A stretch of DNA of 64,000 nt from Actinacidiphila acididurans (GCF_016918855.1 NZ_JADKYB010000024.1:88449-152448), one strand, 5' to 3'; numbered from the stretch's first letter, positions 10,801 to 18,738 are shown. Notes: a model not told the origin generated them from the letters alone. A program made the numbers and translations.

Positions 10801-13800
10801 AGCCGTCGGAGGCGATGTGGTGGACGACGAGGGCGAGCACATGCGTGTCGGGGCCGACCGCGAACAGCTCCGCGTGCAGCGGAATCTCCGTGGCCAGGTC
10901 GAACGGGTGCCGGACCGCGCCGGCCACCGCGGCATTCAGGCCGGCGTCGTCGACCTCGGTCACCGGCAGCGCGGGCCGCGCCTGTTCGGGATCGAGGACC
11001 TGCTGGTACGCGGTCGTGCCGGTGTCCGGGAAAACGGTCCGCAGCGACTCGTGGCGCGCGACGACGTCGGCGAGGGCCGCGCGCAGGGCGGCCACGTCCA
11101 GCGCACCGGTGAGGCGCAGCACCACCGGGAGGTTGTACGTGGGGGAGGGGCCCTCCATCCGGTGCAGGAACCACAGCCGCCGCTGGGCGAAGGACAGCGG
11201 CAGCGGCTCGGGCCGGGGCATCGGGCGCAGCGCGGGGCGCGTGTCGTCGCCGCCCTGCCGCAGCAGCCCGGCCAGTTCGGCCACGGTCGGCTTCTCGAAC
11301 AGGGCGCGCACCGGCACCTCGACGCCGAGCGTGCCGCGGATCCTCGCCACCAGCCGGGTGGCCAGCAGCGAGTGCCCGCCGAGGGCGAAGAAGCTGTCGT
11401 CGATGCCCACCCGGGGCACGTTCAGCACCTGGGCGAACAGCTCGCACAGGGCCTTCTCCTCGGCGTCGCGCGGGGCGGCGTACGGCGTCGCCGCCCGGGT
11501 CTCCTGCCCCAGGTCGGGCGCGGGCAGCGCGCCCCGGTCGGTCTTGCCGCTCGGGGTGCGCGGCAGCGCGTCCAGGAACACGAACGCGGACGGGACCATG
11601 TAGGCGGGGAGCTTGTCGGTCAGCGCGGCCCGCAGGTGCCGGCGCAGTTCATCGGCCGCACCCGCCGCCGGGTCCGGCACCACGTAGGCGACCAACCGCT
11701 TGTCGCCCGGCCGGTCCTCACGGACCACGACGGCCGATTCCCTGACCTGCTCCTGCCACATGAGCACGGACTCGATCTCGCCGAGCTCGATCCGGTAGCC
11801 GCGCAGCTTGACCTGGTGGTCGAGCCTGCCGAGGTAGTCCACCGTGCCGTCCACCCGGCGCCGCACCAGGTCGCCGGTGCGGTACAGGCGGTCGGCGAGG
11901 CCGGATGCGAACGGGTTGGCGACGAACTGCTTGGCCGTCAGCTCCGGCCGGCCGAGGTAGCCGCGGGCCAGTCCGGTGCCGCCGATGCACAGCTCGCCGG
12001 GGACGCCCGGTGGCACCGGACGGCCCTCGGGGTCGAGGATGTGCACCTCGGTGTTGGCGATCGGCCTGCCGATGGTGATCGTGTCGTCCACGACCCGGGT
12101 GCCCAGCGAGTAGATCGTGGTCTCGCTGGGGCCGTACATGTTCCACAGGTCCACGCCCTTGGCCAGCAGCCGCCGTGCCAGGTCGGGGGGCAGCGCCTCG
12201 CCGCAGATCAGCCCGCGCAGGCCCGCCGGACGGCCGGGCCAGCCGGCGTCCAGCAGCATCCGCCAGGTGGACGGGGTGGCCTGCATCATGGTCGCGCCGG
12301 TGGTGGCCATCTCCTCGGCCAGCAGCTTGCCGTCGGTGGCCACCTCGCGGGTGGCCAGCACCACCCGGGCACCCTCGACCAGCGGCAGCAGCAATTCCAG
12401 CGTCGCGATGTCGAACGACAGCGTGGTGACCGCGAGCAGGCTGTCGCCGGCGTCGATGCCCGGCCACTGCTTCATGGCCCAGAAGAGGTTGCGCAGCGCG
12501 CGGTGCGGCAGCTGGACGCCCTTCGGGCGCCCGGTGGAGCCCGACGTGTAGATCACATAGGCGAGGTCCCCGCCCTCGACCGGCTCGTCCAGGACCTCGG
12601 CGGACTCGGCGGCGAGCTCCTCGCCCAGCTCGTCCACGCACAGCGTCCGGGCCCCGGACTCCGGCAGGGCCGGTACCACCGAGCTCTGGGTGATCAGGAC
12701 CGGCAGCCCGGCGTCCTCGATCATGAACGCCATACGGTCCTTCGGCAGTGCCGGGTCGACCGGCACGTACGCGCCGCCGGCCTTCAGCACGGCCAGGACC
12801 GCGACGACCATGTCGAGCGAGCGCTCCAGGCAGACCCCGACCAGCACGTCGCGCCCGACACCGAGGCCCTTCAGCCTGCGGGCCAGCCGGTTCGCGGCCG
12901 CGTCGAGTTCGGCGTAGGTGAGCGTCCGCCCCTGGCAGTACACCGCCTCGGCATCCGGTCGCAGGCGGGCCTGCTGCTCGAAGCGCTGGTGGGTGAGCAG
13001 TTCGTCGGGCCACTCGTGCCGGGTGTCCGCCCGTTCCGTGCGCTGCTCGCGCTCCTCGTCCTCGGTCAGCAGCGCCACGTCCAGGACCGGCTGCTCCGGA
13101 TCGGCGAGCAGGTGGTCCAGCAGCACCTTCAGATGGCCGCCCATGCGGTCGATCGTGGCCGCGTCGAACAGCTCGGTGTTGTACTCGAACCAGCCGCCGA
13201 GCGCGTCACCCTGCTCGAACACCTGGAGTTCGAGGTCGAAGCGCGCGGTGGAGCTGGGCACGTCCATCATCTCGAAGCGCAGGCCCCCGACGCCGAACTC
13301 CGGCACCGGGATGTTCTGGTAGACGAAGGACACCTGGAAGACGGGGGAGCGCGACAGGTCCCGCTCCGGGCGCAGTTCCTCCACCAGCCGCTCGAACGGC
13401 GCCTCCTGGTGGGCGAAGGCATCCAGGGCCGCGCCGCGCACCCGGCCGAGCAGTTCGGTGAACGACGGATTGCCGGACACGTCGTTGCGGATCGCGAGCG
13501 TGTTGACGAAATAGCCGATGAGCCGCTCGACCTCGGACTGGCCGCGGTTGGCGACCGGCACGCCGACGACCACGTCCTCCTGCCTGCTGTACCGGTGCAG
13601 CAGGACGACGTAGGCGGCGAGCAGGGTCATGAACGGGGTGACGCCGGTGCGCCGGCTCAGTTCCCGCACGCCGTCCATCACGTGGGCGGGCAGGTGGAAG
13701 GGCCGGGAACTGCCGGCCGTGCCCAGGACCGCGGGCCGGGGCCGGTCGGTGGGCAGTTCGAGGATCGGCGCCGCCCCCTCCAGGGTCTTGCGCCAGTGCT

Positions 13801-14482
13801 CCAGCTCGGCCGCGAAGTCCGGGCCGGCCAGCTTCCTGCGCTGCCAGGCCGCGTAGTCGGCGTACTGCACCGGCAGTTCCGGCAGCTCGGCCGGGGTGCC
13901 GGTGAGGTGGCCCCGGTAGAGCGCGACCAGCTCGCCGAACAGTACCGACGTCGACCACAGGTCCGCGACGATGTGGTGCATGGTGAGCAGCAGCACGTGC
14001 TCGTCGTCGGCCAGGCGCAGGAACTTCATCCGCATGAGCGGCCCGGTGGCCAGGTCGAACGGGCGGGTGAACTCCTGGCGCGCCAGCTCCGTGATGCCCG
14101 CCTCGCCGGCGGGGCCGCGCAGGTGGCCGCACTCCTCGACGGTCGGCTCCAGCTCGCCGGTGTCGTGCACGACCTGCACCGGCTCGCCGTCCACCTCGTC
14201 GAACGTGGTGCGCAGCGACTCGTGCCTGCGGACGATGTCGGCGAGGCTGCGGCGCCACAGCTCCACGTCGAGCGGGCCGTGCACGCGTACCGCCGCCGGG
14301 ATGTTGTACGCGGCGCTGCCCGGGTTGAGCTGGTCCAGGAACCACATGCGCGCCTGCGGGAAGGACGCGGGGAACCGCCGCTTGCGCGCCGGGGGCCGGC
14401 CGCCGCTCCGGTGGCGCAGCCGATCCGCCAGCAGCGCGCGTTTCTGCTCCGGTGTGAGGCTGGTCAGGTCGATGTCGGTCAT
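4895..14482 (-). CDS. NRPS, C-A-PCP-C-A-PCP-E-C, terminal two modules plus releasing C domain
   Basis: 3195 residues. C1 (~30-460, HHIVADLWS); A1 (~490-1000, code read as D-I-L-Q-L-C-M-I-Y-K, closest to glycine codes); PCP1 (LGGHSLL, ~1037); C2 (~1075-1520, HHIASDGWS); A2 (~1545-2050, code D-A-Y-F-M-G-G-T-F-K, a Val/Ile-like aliphatic code); PCP2 (LGGDSIQ, ~2097); E domain (HHFAVDGVSW at ~2294, TVGWFTS); and a final C domain (HHILVDHWG at ~2794). A tail of about 100 residues rich in Pro, Thr and Asp follows. There is no N-methyltransferase and no TE. Inferred: it accepts the APD chain from the upstream PKS, adds Gly-like and D-Val-like units, and the terminal C domain esterifies the lipid beta-hydroxyl to close the ring. 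The ATG has AGGAG 8 bases upstream. It is separated from the KAS III gene by 110 bases containing a hairpin. Confidence 0.93.
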   Translation of the reverse strand: MTDIDLTSLTPEQKRALLADRLRHRSGGRPPARKRRFPASFPQARMWFLDQLNPGSAAYNIPAAVRVHGPLDVELWRRSLADIVRRHESLRTTFDEVDGEPVQVVHDTGELEPTVEECGHLRGPAGEAGITELARQEFTRPFDLATGPLMRMKFLRLADDEHVLLLTMHHIVADLWSTSVLFGELVALYRGHLTGTPAELPELPVQYADYAAWQRRKLAGPDFAAELEHWRKTLEGAAPILELPTDRPRPAVLGTAGSSRPFHLPAHVMDGVRELSRRTGVTPFMTLLAAYVVLLHRYSRQEDVVVGVPVANRGQSEVERLIGYFVNTLAIRNDVSGNPSFTELLGRVRGAALDAFAHQEAPFERLVEELRPERDLSRSPVFQVSFVYQNIPVPEFGVGGLRFEMMDVPSSTARFDLELQVFEQGDALGGWFEYNTELFDAATIDRMGGHLKVLLDHLLADPEQPVLDVALLTEDEEREQRTERADTRHEWPDELLTHQRFEQQARLRPDAEAVYCQGRTLTYAELDAAANRLARRLKGLGVGRDVLVGVCLERSLDMVVAVLAVLKAGGAYVPVDPALPKDRMAFMIEDAGLPVLITQSSVVPALPESGARTLCVDELGEELAAESAEVLDEPVEGGDLAYVIYTSGSTGRPKGVQLPHRALRNLFWAMKQWPGIDAGDSLLAVTTLSFDIATLELLLPLVEGARVVLATREVATDGKLLAEEMATTGATMMQATPSTWRMLLDAGWPGRPAGLRGLICGEALPPDLARRLLAKGVDLWNMYGPSETTIYSLGTRVVDDTITIGRPIANTEVHILDPEGRPVPPGVPGELCIGGTGLARGYLGRPELTAKQFVANPFASGLADRLYRTGDLVRRRVDGTVDYLGRLDHQVKLRGYRIELGEIESVLMWQEQVRESAVVVREDRPGDKRLVAYVVPDPAAGAADELRRHLRAALTDKLPAYMVPSAFVFLDALPRTPSGKTDRGALPAPDLGQETRAATPYAAPRDAEEKALCELFAQVLNVPRVGIDDSFFALGGHSLLATRLVARIRGTLGVEVPVRALFEKPTVAELAGLLRQGGDDTRPALRPMPRPEPLPLSFAQRRLWFLHRMEGPSPTYNLPVVLRLTGALDVAALRAALADVVARHESLRTVFPDTGTTAYQQVLDPEQARPALPVTEVDDAGLNAAVAGAVRHPFDLATEIPLHAELFAVGPDTHVLALVVHHIASDGWSLAPLRHDLAVAYRARLAGHAPRWAPLPVQYADYAVWQREYLGAPDDPESAWSRQLAYWRGALDDLPERIALPVDRPYPAEASHDGDTLTFRWDADLHEGLARLARACDVSMFMVLDAALAVLLGRLGAGADVPIGVATAGRDDQAAENLIGFFTNTLVLRTEVPDRGTFRDLLGAVRERTLDALAHRDIPFDALVDSLRPARSMAHHPLVQVMLSWQTVTDQALDLPGVEVAPLVMSTGTARMDLVFLLHEHLAGDGTPGGIDGGIEYNADVFDADTVRTMLRRLRQVLLAMIADPDRPIGDVDLLTPAERHRVLEEWNGTDGAAPAAGLPELFETQAARTPDAVAVSCGDERLTYRELAAAADRLAVRLRGLGIGAGGAEDAVCLLMERSVRLPVAILAVLKAGGVYVPLDPRYPASRMRLIMTDTAATVLLVDGAGPAHPTVDGLRVLDVGGVLADADGATYGAAPLAAPAGGPDRMAYVMYTSGSTGRPKGVAVTHRNVASLAADHVWRGGNHSRVLMHAPSAFDASTYELWVPLLSGGEVVVAPAGELDPDLLLRTIAERGVTSAFFTAALFNLLVERDPAALAGMREVMAGGEALSPRVVARALGAWPRTVLTNGYGPTETTTFAVLHSTRDVTDGTVPIGTPMDDTRAYVLDERLRPVPPGVPGELYLAGSGLARGYLGQPGLTAQRFTASPYGPPGSRMYRTGDLVRWRADGRIEYLGRTDAQVKIRGFRIEPGEIENALGAHPAVADAVVVVREKSGGGKDLVGYVVLADGARAEPAELRSFVAERLPQYMVPAVVTVLDAFPLTGNGKLDRRALPAPDPVAGTASRAAATPVERTLGAVFAEVLAVPEVGAETGFFDLGGDSIQATELVARARTAGLVFTVRDVFTQQTVAGLAQVARTADQAGDTGAGAVGVADVGTGEIPLLPVVERQRQLGGSVVGFDLSATVGLPYDVDADRLTAALQAVVDRHDALRTRLVVGPDGRWSLYADEPGTVRVADVLRRVDISGLAGVDARALIAEETAAAKRRLDPAEGAMLQPVWFDAGAGRAGRLLLAVHHFAVDGVSWRILLTDLAVAWDAVAAGRPPALAPVATSLRGWAARVASAEAVARHRAERPLWQGILRDAVPLVAGEPDRDRDVTGTEGRLSVTLPVEDTAPLLGPVPAVFRGGIQDVLLTALGLAAGRWRARRPGGNDSGAGPVTVDVESHGRHEHLVDGTDLSRTVGWFTSVHPVRLDCAALPWDDVTRAGGELAAAVTRTGRQVRAVPERGLGYGPLRWLDPGTAPLLAELPAPQLLFNYLGRVPVTDAGTPWLPLRDDTVPGATGGRPLPYPLEVNAVTQDGPDGPRLVANWSWANSLLAEDEVRELADAWFDALRAIARCARAVEDGVVEPFFEDLEEHGGGERAVAAGAADLLHAPIPRADRGDGVGLSFGQLEFLLQPVGPNHAHHGVITAWRLRGDLDATALRRALDDLVTRHDILRTRYVQRGSATLQFADGRPAWPVDTVDLGAYQGRVQREKLRELLTAQTRRPFRVEDGNLVRGLLVRLADQEHALVLVAHHILVDHWGFLVIGNELSELYAAHSAGRRPTLPDVPVQHLDYAAWEQGLLASGALDEHVEHWRKELDGAARTLDFDAPAHQLDDVVEGYSHSFVVGARIMSSVREAARRAGVTPFMVLMSAFHVLLHTYSGATDIAVSHPLAGRERPETRSMVGPFINIVLNRSRMADDPTFHELVQRVLQGELDAYSHQNVPVRAMVHDGVVGEGNQLPLRVMLNMLGVPGNSLTLAGLEVAPLDVRVGDETPLPELVAAIEPHNLDLYLVAREVEGELRGLWVYAPDRIAPPVMGALVRQWPRLLELVARHPELTVSQLRERVRAVRSETRTDARPAPRTGTRTDPRTDTQPEPRTDTPTDPKPGPAPTNAQADPQPGTPADPIPGPAPTDARPDSARAGTEPDAARAAR

Positions 14483-14561
14483 GCGCGGTGCTCCTGATCG
14501 TCGGTCCCGGCGGTGCTCCGGCAGCGCGTACGCGATCGGCAGGACATTTCAGGTGCGGGTC

Positions 14562-14580
14562 GGCCCGCCTGCCGCGGGCC
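14562..14580. other. hairpin between KAS III and NRPS genes
   Basis: Inverted repeat GGCCCGC (14562-14568) and GCGGGCC (14574-14580), with a 5-nt loop, in the 110-base gap upstream of the last NRPS gene. It could act as a partial terminator or an mRNA processing site, with an internal promoter possible after it. Confidence 0.35.
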
Positions 14581-14592
14581 CTGAGCCGTACG

Positions 14593-15567
14593 TCATGGAC
14601 AGCGGACCACCTGGGCCGCGTAGGACAGGCCGGCGCCGAAGCCGAGCAGCAGGACGGGAGCGCCGCTCGGCACCTCGCCGCGTTCGACGAGTTTCGACAG
14701 CGCCAGCGGGACGCTGGCGGCGGAGGTGTTGCCGGACTCGACGACATCCGTGGCGACGACGGCGTTCACCGCGCCGATCTGCCGGGCGATGCTTTCGATG
14801 ATCCGCAGGTTGGCCTGGTGGGTGACGACGGCGCCGAGCTCGGCCAGGGCGACGCCGGCCCGCTCGCACGCCTGGCGGGCCAGCGGGGCCAGCGAGGTGA
14901 TGGCCCACCGGTACACGGTGCCGCCGTCCTGCCGGAACAGCGCGGGCGGTCCGGCCGGTCCGGTGGTCTCCAGGGAGATGGCGTGCCCGCGCTGCGGATC
15001 GGAGCCCCACACCACCGGCCCGATGCCGTCCGGACCGGCGCCGGAGTCCGCGGCCACGACCGCGGCGCCGGCGCCGTCACCGAAGATGACGCTGGTGGAA
15101 CGGTCCTGCCAGTCGAGGAAATCGCTCATCTTGTCCGCGCCGACCACCAGAGCCGTACGGCTGGTGCCGCCGCCGACCGCGAGGCCCGCCGTGGCCAGGG
15201 CGTAACAGAAGCCGGCGCAGGCTGCGTTGACGTCGAAGACGGCCGCGGCGGGAATGTCCAGCCGGCGGGCGACGCGCGCCGCGACGCTGGGCATACGGTC
15301 CACCGCCGTGCAGGTCGCCACGATGACCAGGTCGATGTCGGAGGCGTCGACGCCCGCCCGGGCGACGGCCTTCGCGGCGGCAGCGGCGGACATGTCGGCG
15401 ACGCTCTCGTCCGCGGCGGCGATCCGGCGGGTGGCGATGCCGATCCGGGACCGGATCCACTCGTCGGAGGTGTCGACCAGGGCGGCGAGGTCGTCGTTGG
15501 TGACCACGCGGGCCGGCTGGTGGTGGGCGAGCGACAGGATCCGGGAGCCGGGAGAGGCGGCGGACAC
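14593..15567 (-). CDS. beta-ketoacyl-ACP synthase III (KAS III, FabH-like)
   Basis: 324 residues with an intact KAS III triad: Cys in NAACAGFCYAL (~115), His in THQANLRII (~249) and Asn in ESGNTSAAS (~279). FGDGAGAAVV and the C-terminal LLLGFGAGLSYA strand are also typical. The GTG start at 15567 has GGAGG 5 bases upstream. FabH enzymes condense an acyl-CoA with malonyl-ACP. In Streptomyces clusters that also carry CCR and a FabG-like reductase, a KAS III often starts synthesis of an alkylmalonyl-CoA extender. The alternative is priming of the fatty acid used by the FAAL. Both are inference; the intact active site argues for catalysis. Confidence 0.9.
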   Translation of the reverse strand: MSAASPGSRILSLAHHQPARVVTNDDLAALVDTSDEWIRSRIGIATRRIAAADESVADMSAAAAAKAVARAGVDASDIDLVIVATCTAVDRMPSVAARVARRLDIPAAAVFDVNAACAGFCYALATAGLAVGGGTSRTALVVGADKMSDFLDWQDRSTSVIFGDGAGAAVVAADSGAGPDGIGPVVWGSDPQRGHAISLETTGPAGPPALFRQDGGTVYRWAITSLAPLARQACERAGVALAELGAVVTHQANLRIIESIARQIGAVNAVVATDVVESGNTSAASVPLALSKLVERGEVPSGAPVLLLGFGAGLSYAAQVVRCP

Positions 15568-15614
15568 GAGTCCTCCAGGGGAGTCACGTACCGGACAGGG
15601 GACGCAGGCGCGGG

Positions 15615-16358
15615 CTAGACAGGGGTGGCGAGTGCCGCGGCGACGACGGACATGACCTCGGCCGCGGCGGAGTGCACGTAGAAGTGGCCGCCGGGCAGCA
15701 CCCGCAGCCGGGCGCCGGCGGCGGACTGCCCGCGCCAGCCGTCCAGGTCCCGCACCGGCACCAGCGGGTCGTCGGTGCCGCCGAGGACGGTCACCGGCAC
15801 CGGCAACGGCGGCTCCGGCAGGTACTCGTAGGTCTCCAGGGCCGAGAAGTCGGCCCTGATCGTGGGCAGCGTCAGCGCCATCAGTTCCCCGTCCTCGAGC
15901 ACTTCGCGGGGTGTCCCGCCGAGCCGGCGCAGCTCGGCCACGACCTCCGCGTCGGGCGCCCCGTGGATCGGCGGCCGGGCGCGCGGGGTGCCCGGGGCGG
16001 CGGTCGCCGAGACGAACAGGTGGGCGGGCAGCGGCAGTCCGCGACGGCGCAGGGTCCGGGTCAGCTCGAAGCCGAGCAGGCCGCCCATGCTGTGCCCGAA
16101 CACCGCGAAGGGCCGGTCCAGATACGGCGCGATCGCCGCGGCCAACGCACCGGCCAGCGGCCGCATCCGCAGGAACGGCGGCTCACCGAAGCGGCCGCCG
16201 CGGCCGGGCAGTTCCACCGGGCAGACCTGGATGTCGGCGGGCGCCAGGGCCGGCCAGTCACGGTAGGCGGCCGCGCTGCCGCCGGCGTAGGGCAGGCAGA
16301 ACAGCCGGATCGCGGGCCCCGGTCCGGGCTCGCCGCGGCCGAACCACGGATTGCGCAC
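15615..16358 (-). CDS. type II thioesterase (editing)
   Basis: An alpha/beta hydrolase of 247 residues, near the usual TEII length. It has the LFCLPYAGGSAAAYRDW N-terminal motif, the nucleophile elbow GHSMGG (~85), the acid in GGTDDPLVP (~195) and the catalytic His in PGGHFYVHS (~225). The GTG at 16358 is preferred because AAGGAGGAG lies 5 bases upstream; the longer frame adds a low-complexity Ala/Arg stretch. Known role: hydrolysis of wrong or stalled acyl groups from PCP and ACP arms. As the only free-standing TE here, it is unlikely to be the cyclase, though this cannot be excluded. Confidence 0.92.
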   Translation of the reverse strand: MRNPWFGRGEPGPGPAIRLFCLPYAGGSAAAYRDWPALAPADIQVCPVELPGRGGRFGEPPFLRMRPLAGALAAAIAPYLDRPFAVFGHSMGGLLGFELTRTLRRRGLPLPAHLFVSATAAPGTPRARPPIHGAPDAEVVAELRRLGGTPREVLEDGELMALTLPTIRADFSALETYEYLPEPPLPVPVTVLGGTDDPLVPVRDLDGWRGQSAAGARLRVLPGGHFYVHSAAAEVMSVVAAALATPV

Positions 16359-16437
16359 GTCGCTCCTCCTTCGCCTCACGGCCGCCGGGGCCGCCGTCCC
16401 CGCGGCCCCGGCGGCCGGCACCGCCCGGTCCCGCCGG

Positions 16438-16665
16438 CTATTCCGCCGATCCTTCCGCCAGCCGCAAGGCGCCCGACGGGCAGCCCCGTACGGCCTCTTC
16501 GGCGTCCCCGATCCGCGCGTCCGCCGGCAGGGGTTGCAGCACCAGCACCGTTCCGTCCTTGTCCGACTGGTCGAACAGATCGGGCGCGGTCAGGGCGCAC
16601 ATGCCCGAGCCGACGCACACCTGCGGGTCGGCCGTGATACGCGTGGTCGGCATCGTCCCGGTCAC
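16438..16665 (-). CDS. 3Fe-4S ferredoxin, P450 partner
   Basis: About 75 residues with C-V-G-S-G-M-C and a distal C-P-S-G-A-L, the three-cysteine pattern of [3Fe-4S] ferredoxins found beside Streptomyces CYP105-type P450s. The GTG start overlaps the P450 stop (GTGA); an ATG four codons later is equally possible. It should pass electrons from a genome-encoded reductase to the P450. No reductase gene is in the cluster. Confidence 0.92.
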   Translation of the reverse strand: MTGTMPTTRITADPQVCVGSGMCALTAPDLFDQSDKDGTVLVLQPLPADARIGDAEEAVRGCPSGALRLAEGSAE

Positions 16666-17873
16666 CAGGCCACCGGCAGCCGGTGCACGCCGTAGATCGT
16701 CATGTTGTCGCGCATCGGGATGTCCGCCGGGTCGGCGTCCAGCCGCAGTTCCGGGAACTCCCGCAGCAGGGTGGTGAAGCCGACCCGCAGCTCCTGCCGG
16801 GCGAGCTGCTGGCCCAGGCACTGGTGGATGCCGTGGCTGAAGGTGAGGTGGCCGGCGGCGCGGCGGGTGACGTCGAGGGTGTCCGGGTCCGGGAACCGCT
16901 CGGGGTCGCGGTTGACGCTGGGCAGGTGGATCAGGGCGGTCTCACCCGCCTTGAGGGTCACGCCGGCGAGCTCCACGTCCTCGGTGGGGGTGCGCTGCAC
17001 TCCGATGTGGACGATGGTGAGGTAGCGCAGCAACTCCTCGACCGCGTTCTCGACCAGTGCCTCGTCGGCGCGCAGCTTGGCGAGCTGCTCCGGCTCGCGC
17101 AGCAGCGTGTAGGTGCCCAGCGACAGCATGTTGGCGCTGGTCTCGTGGCCGGCGACCAGCAGCAGCAGAAGGACACCGAGGATCTCGGCCGGCTCGAGCT
17201 GTCCGCCGTGGATCAGGCGGGTGAGCAGGTCGTCGCCGGGCTGCTCGAGCTTGCCCATCGCGACCTCGCCGATGAGGCCGACGAGACCGTCCAGCACCGC
17301 CTTGGTCTCCTCCGGCTTCTTGTCCAGGCTCAGGGCCTGGGTGGACAGCTCCTCGAAGCGGGCGCGCGCCTCCTCGGGGATGCCCAGCAATTCGCAGATG
17401 ACGTGCGCCGACATCGGCACGGAGAAGTCCTTGACGAGGTCGGCGGACCGCCCCTTGGCGCGCATGGCGGCCACCCGGCCGGCCGCGATCCGCTCGATCT
17501 GCGGCACCATCGTCTTCACCCGGCGCACGGTGAACTCGGCGGTGAGCAGCTTGCGGTAGCGGGTGTGCTCGGGCGGGTCCATGTGCTCGAACTGCGCGGG
17601 CGGCAGGTCCTTCTCCAGGTCGAAGTCGGTCGCCAGGTCCGAGGCGAAGGCCAGGTGCTTCTGGGCCGCCTTGGAGCTGAACCGGGAGTCGGCGAGGATC
17701 GTGCGGGCCTGTTCGTACCCGGTGACCACCCAGCCGCGGGCGCCGTCGGGGAACGTCATCGGCGCGATGGGCTCCTCGGCGCGCAGCTGCCCGAAGATCG
17801 CCGGCGGGTCGAGGGGGCGTTCCCGGACCTTGGGCAGGCCGTTGGTGAGGTAGGGGCAGACCATGTCGTTCAT
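16662..17873 (-). CDS. cytochrome P450 monooxygenase
   Basis: 403 residues. The I-helix AGHETSAN (~245), the K-helix ExxR (ELLR) and the heme loop FSHGIHQCLG with Cys near residue 352 are all intact. The length and motifs suit bacterial class I P450s of the CYP105/107 kind. It is translationally coupled to its ferredoxin. Its likely job is hydroxylation of the lipid chain or an amino acid residue of the product; rakicidin-type compounds carry such hydroxyls. The sequence does not tell which carbon is oxidised. The ATG start has AAAGG 6 bases upstream. Confidence 0.93.
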   Translation of the reverse strand: MNDMVCPYLTNGLPKVRERPLDPPAIFGQLRAEEPIAPMTFPDGARGWVVTGYEQARTILADSRFSSKAAQKHLAFASDLATDFDLEKDLPPAQFEHMDPPEHTRYRKLLTAEFTVRRVKTMVPQIERIAAGRVAAMRAKGRSADLVKDFSVPMSAHVICELLGIPEEARARFEELSTQALSLDKKPEETKAVLDGLVGLIGEVAMGKLEQPGDDLLTRLIHGGQLEPAEILGVLLLLLVAGHETSANMLSLGTYTLLREPEQLAKLRADEALVENAVEELLRYLTIVHIGVQRTPTEDVELAGVTLKAGETALIHLPSVNRDPERFPDPDTLDVTRRAAGHLTFSHGIHQCLGQQLARQELRVGFTTLLREFPELRLDADPADIPMRDNMTIYGVHRLPVAW

Positions 17874-17952
17874 CGCGAGCCTTTCTTCGGTGGGCTGGAG
17901 TGCTGCGCCGGGAATGCCGCCCGATCGGCCGGATCAGCGGAGATCGGCCGGA

Positions 17953-18738
17953 TCAGGTGGCCATGCCGCCGTCGATCTGGAAAGTGGCGCCGGTGATGTA
18001 GCCGGCCCGCTCGGACAGGAGGAAGGACACCAGGTCGGCGACTTCCTCCGGGCGGCCGTAACGACCGAGCGCGACGCGCTGCCTGAACCGGTCGCGTACC
18101 TCCCCGGGCAGGGCGAGTACGGGGTCGGTCTCGATGAAGCCGGGCGCCACGGCGTTGGCGCGCACGCCGTACCGGCCGACCTCGCGGGCCAGGGACTTGG
18201 TGAAGCCGATGATCCCGGCCTTGGACGCGGCGTAATTGGTCTGCCCCGCGTTTCCGTGCAGGCCCGCGATGGAGGACAGGGTGACGATCGCGCCACCGCG
18301 CCGCCTGACCATGTCCCCGACGACGGCACGGCAGATGTGGAAGACCCCGTCGAGGTTGGTGCGCAGGACGTCGGTCCAGTCCTCGTCCTCCATCAGCATC
18401 AGCGGGTGGTCGCGCAGCACCGCCGCGGAGGTGACGGCCACCCGCACGGGCCCGAGGGCGTCCTCGACGGCCTCCACGAGGTCGTCGACCGCGTTGGGAT
18501 CGGCGACGTCGGCGCGGCGCACGAAGGCCCGGCGGCCCAGCGCGTTGATCTCCTTCTCCACCTCGCGGGCGGCGGAGTCGTCGGAGGCATAGCACACGGC
18601 GACGTCGTAGCCGTCCTCGGCCAGGCGTACGGCGACGGCCCGCCCGATGCCGCGGGAGCCGCCGGCCACCAGGGCGACGCGGGGGGCGCTGTCGCTTGCG
18701 GCGGTGTTGTTTCCGTGCGTACGAGTCGGGTCGGTCAT
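17953..18738 (-). CDS. FabG-like SDR ketoreductase
   Basis: 261 residues. NAD(P) motif GGSRGIG (~26), ADVAD, catalytic Ser in TLSSIAG, and YAASK with Tyr and Lys intact; NAVAPGF and a DGGMAT C-terminus are as in 3-oxoacyl-ACP reductases. The ATG overlaps the stop of the preceding PKS (ATGA), so it is made with the assembly line. Two roles fit. It could reduce in trans the beta-keto group left by the KS-AT-ACP module, giving the hydroxyl needed for lactone closure. Or it could reduce the KAS III product on the way to an alkylmalonyl-CoA. The first is attractive because that module has no KR. Confidence 0.92.
   Translation of the reverse strand: MTDPTRTHGNNTAASDSAPRVALVAGGSRGIGRAVAVRLAEDGYDVAVCYASDDSAAREVEKEINALGRRAFVRRADVADPNAVDDLVEAVEDALGPVRVAVTSAAVLRDHPLMLMEDEDWTDVLRTNLDGVFHICRAVVGDMVRRRGGAIVTLSSIAGLHGNAGQTNYAASKAGIIGFTKSLAREVGRYGVRANAVAPGFIETDPVLALPGEVRDRFRQRVALGRYGRPEEVADLVSFLLSERAGYITGATFQIDGGMAT

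Noticed and set aside
7601..14497. 2298-residue plus-strand open frame opposite the NRPS
   Set aside because: It is a GC-bias shadow of the NRPS: rich in Arg, Gly, His and Gln, with no domain and no ribosome binding site.
15615..16358. Type II thioesterase as macrocyclase
   Set aside because: Motifs and length are those of editing TEIIs; kept only as a less likely alternative to the terminal C domain.
16359..16421. Longer start for the type II thioesterase
   Set aside because: The extra 21 residues are Ala/Arg low complexity and lie over the AAGGAGGAG ribosome binding site.
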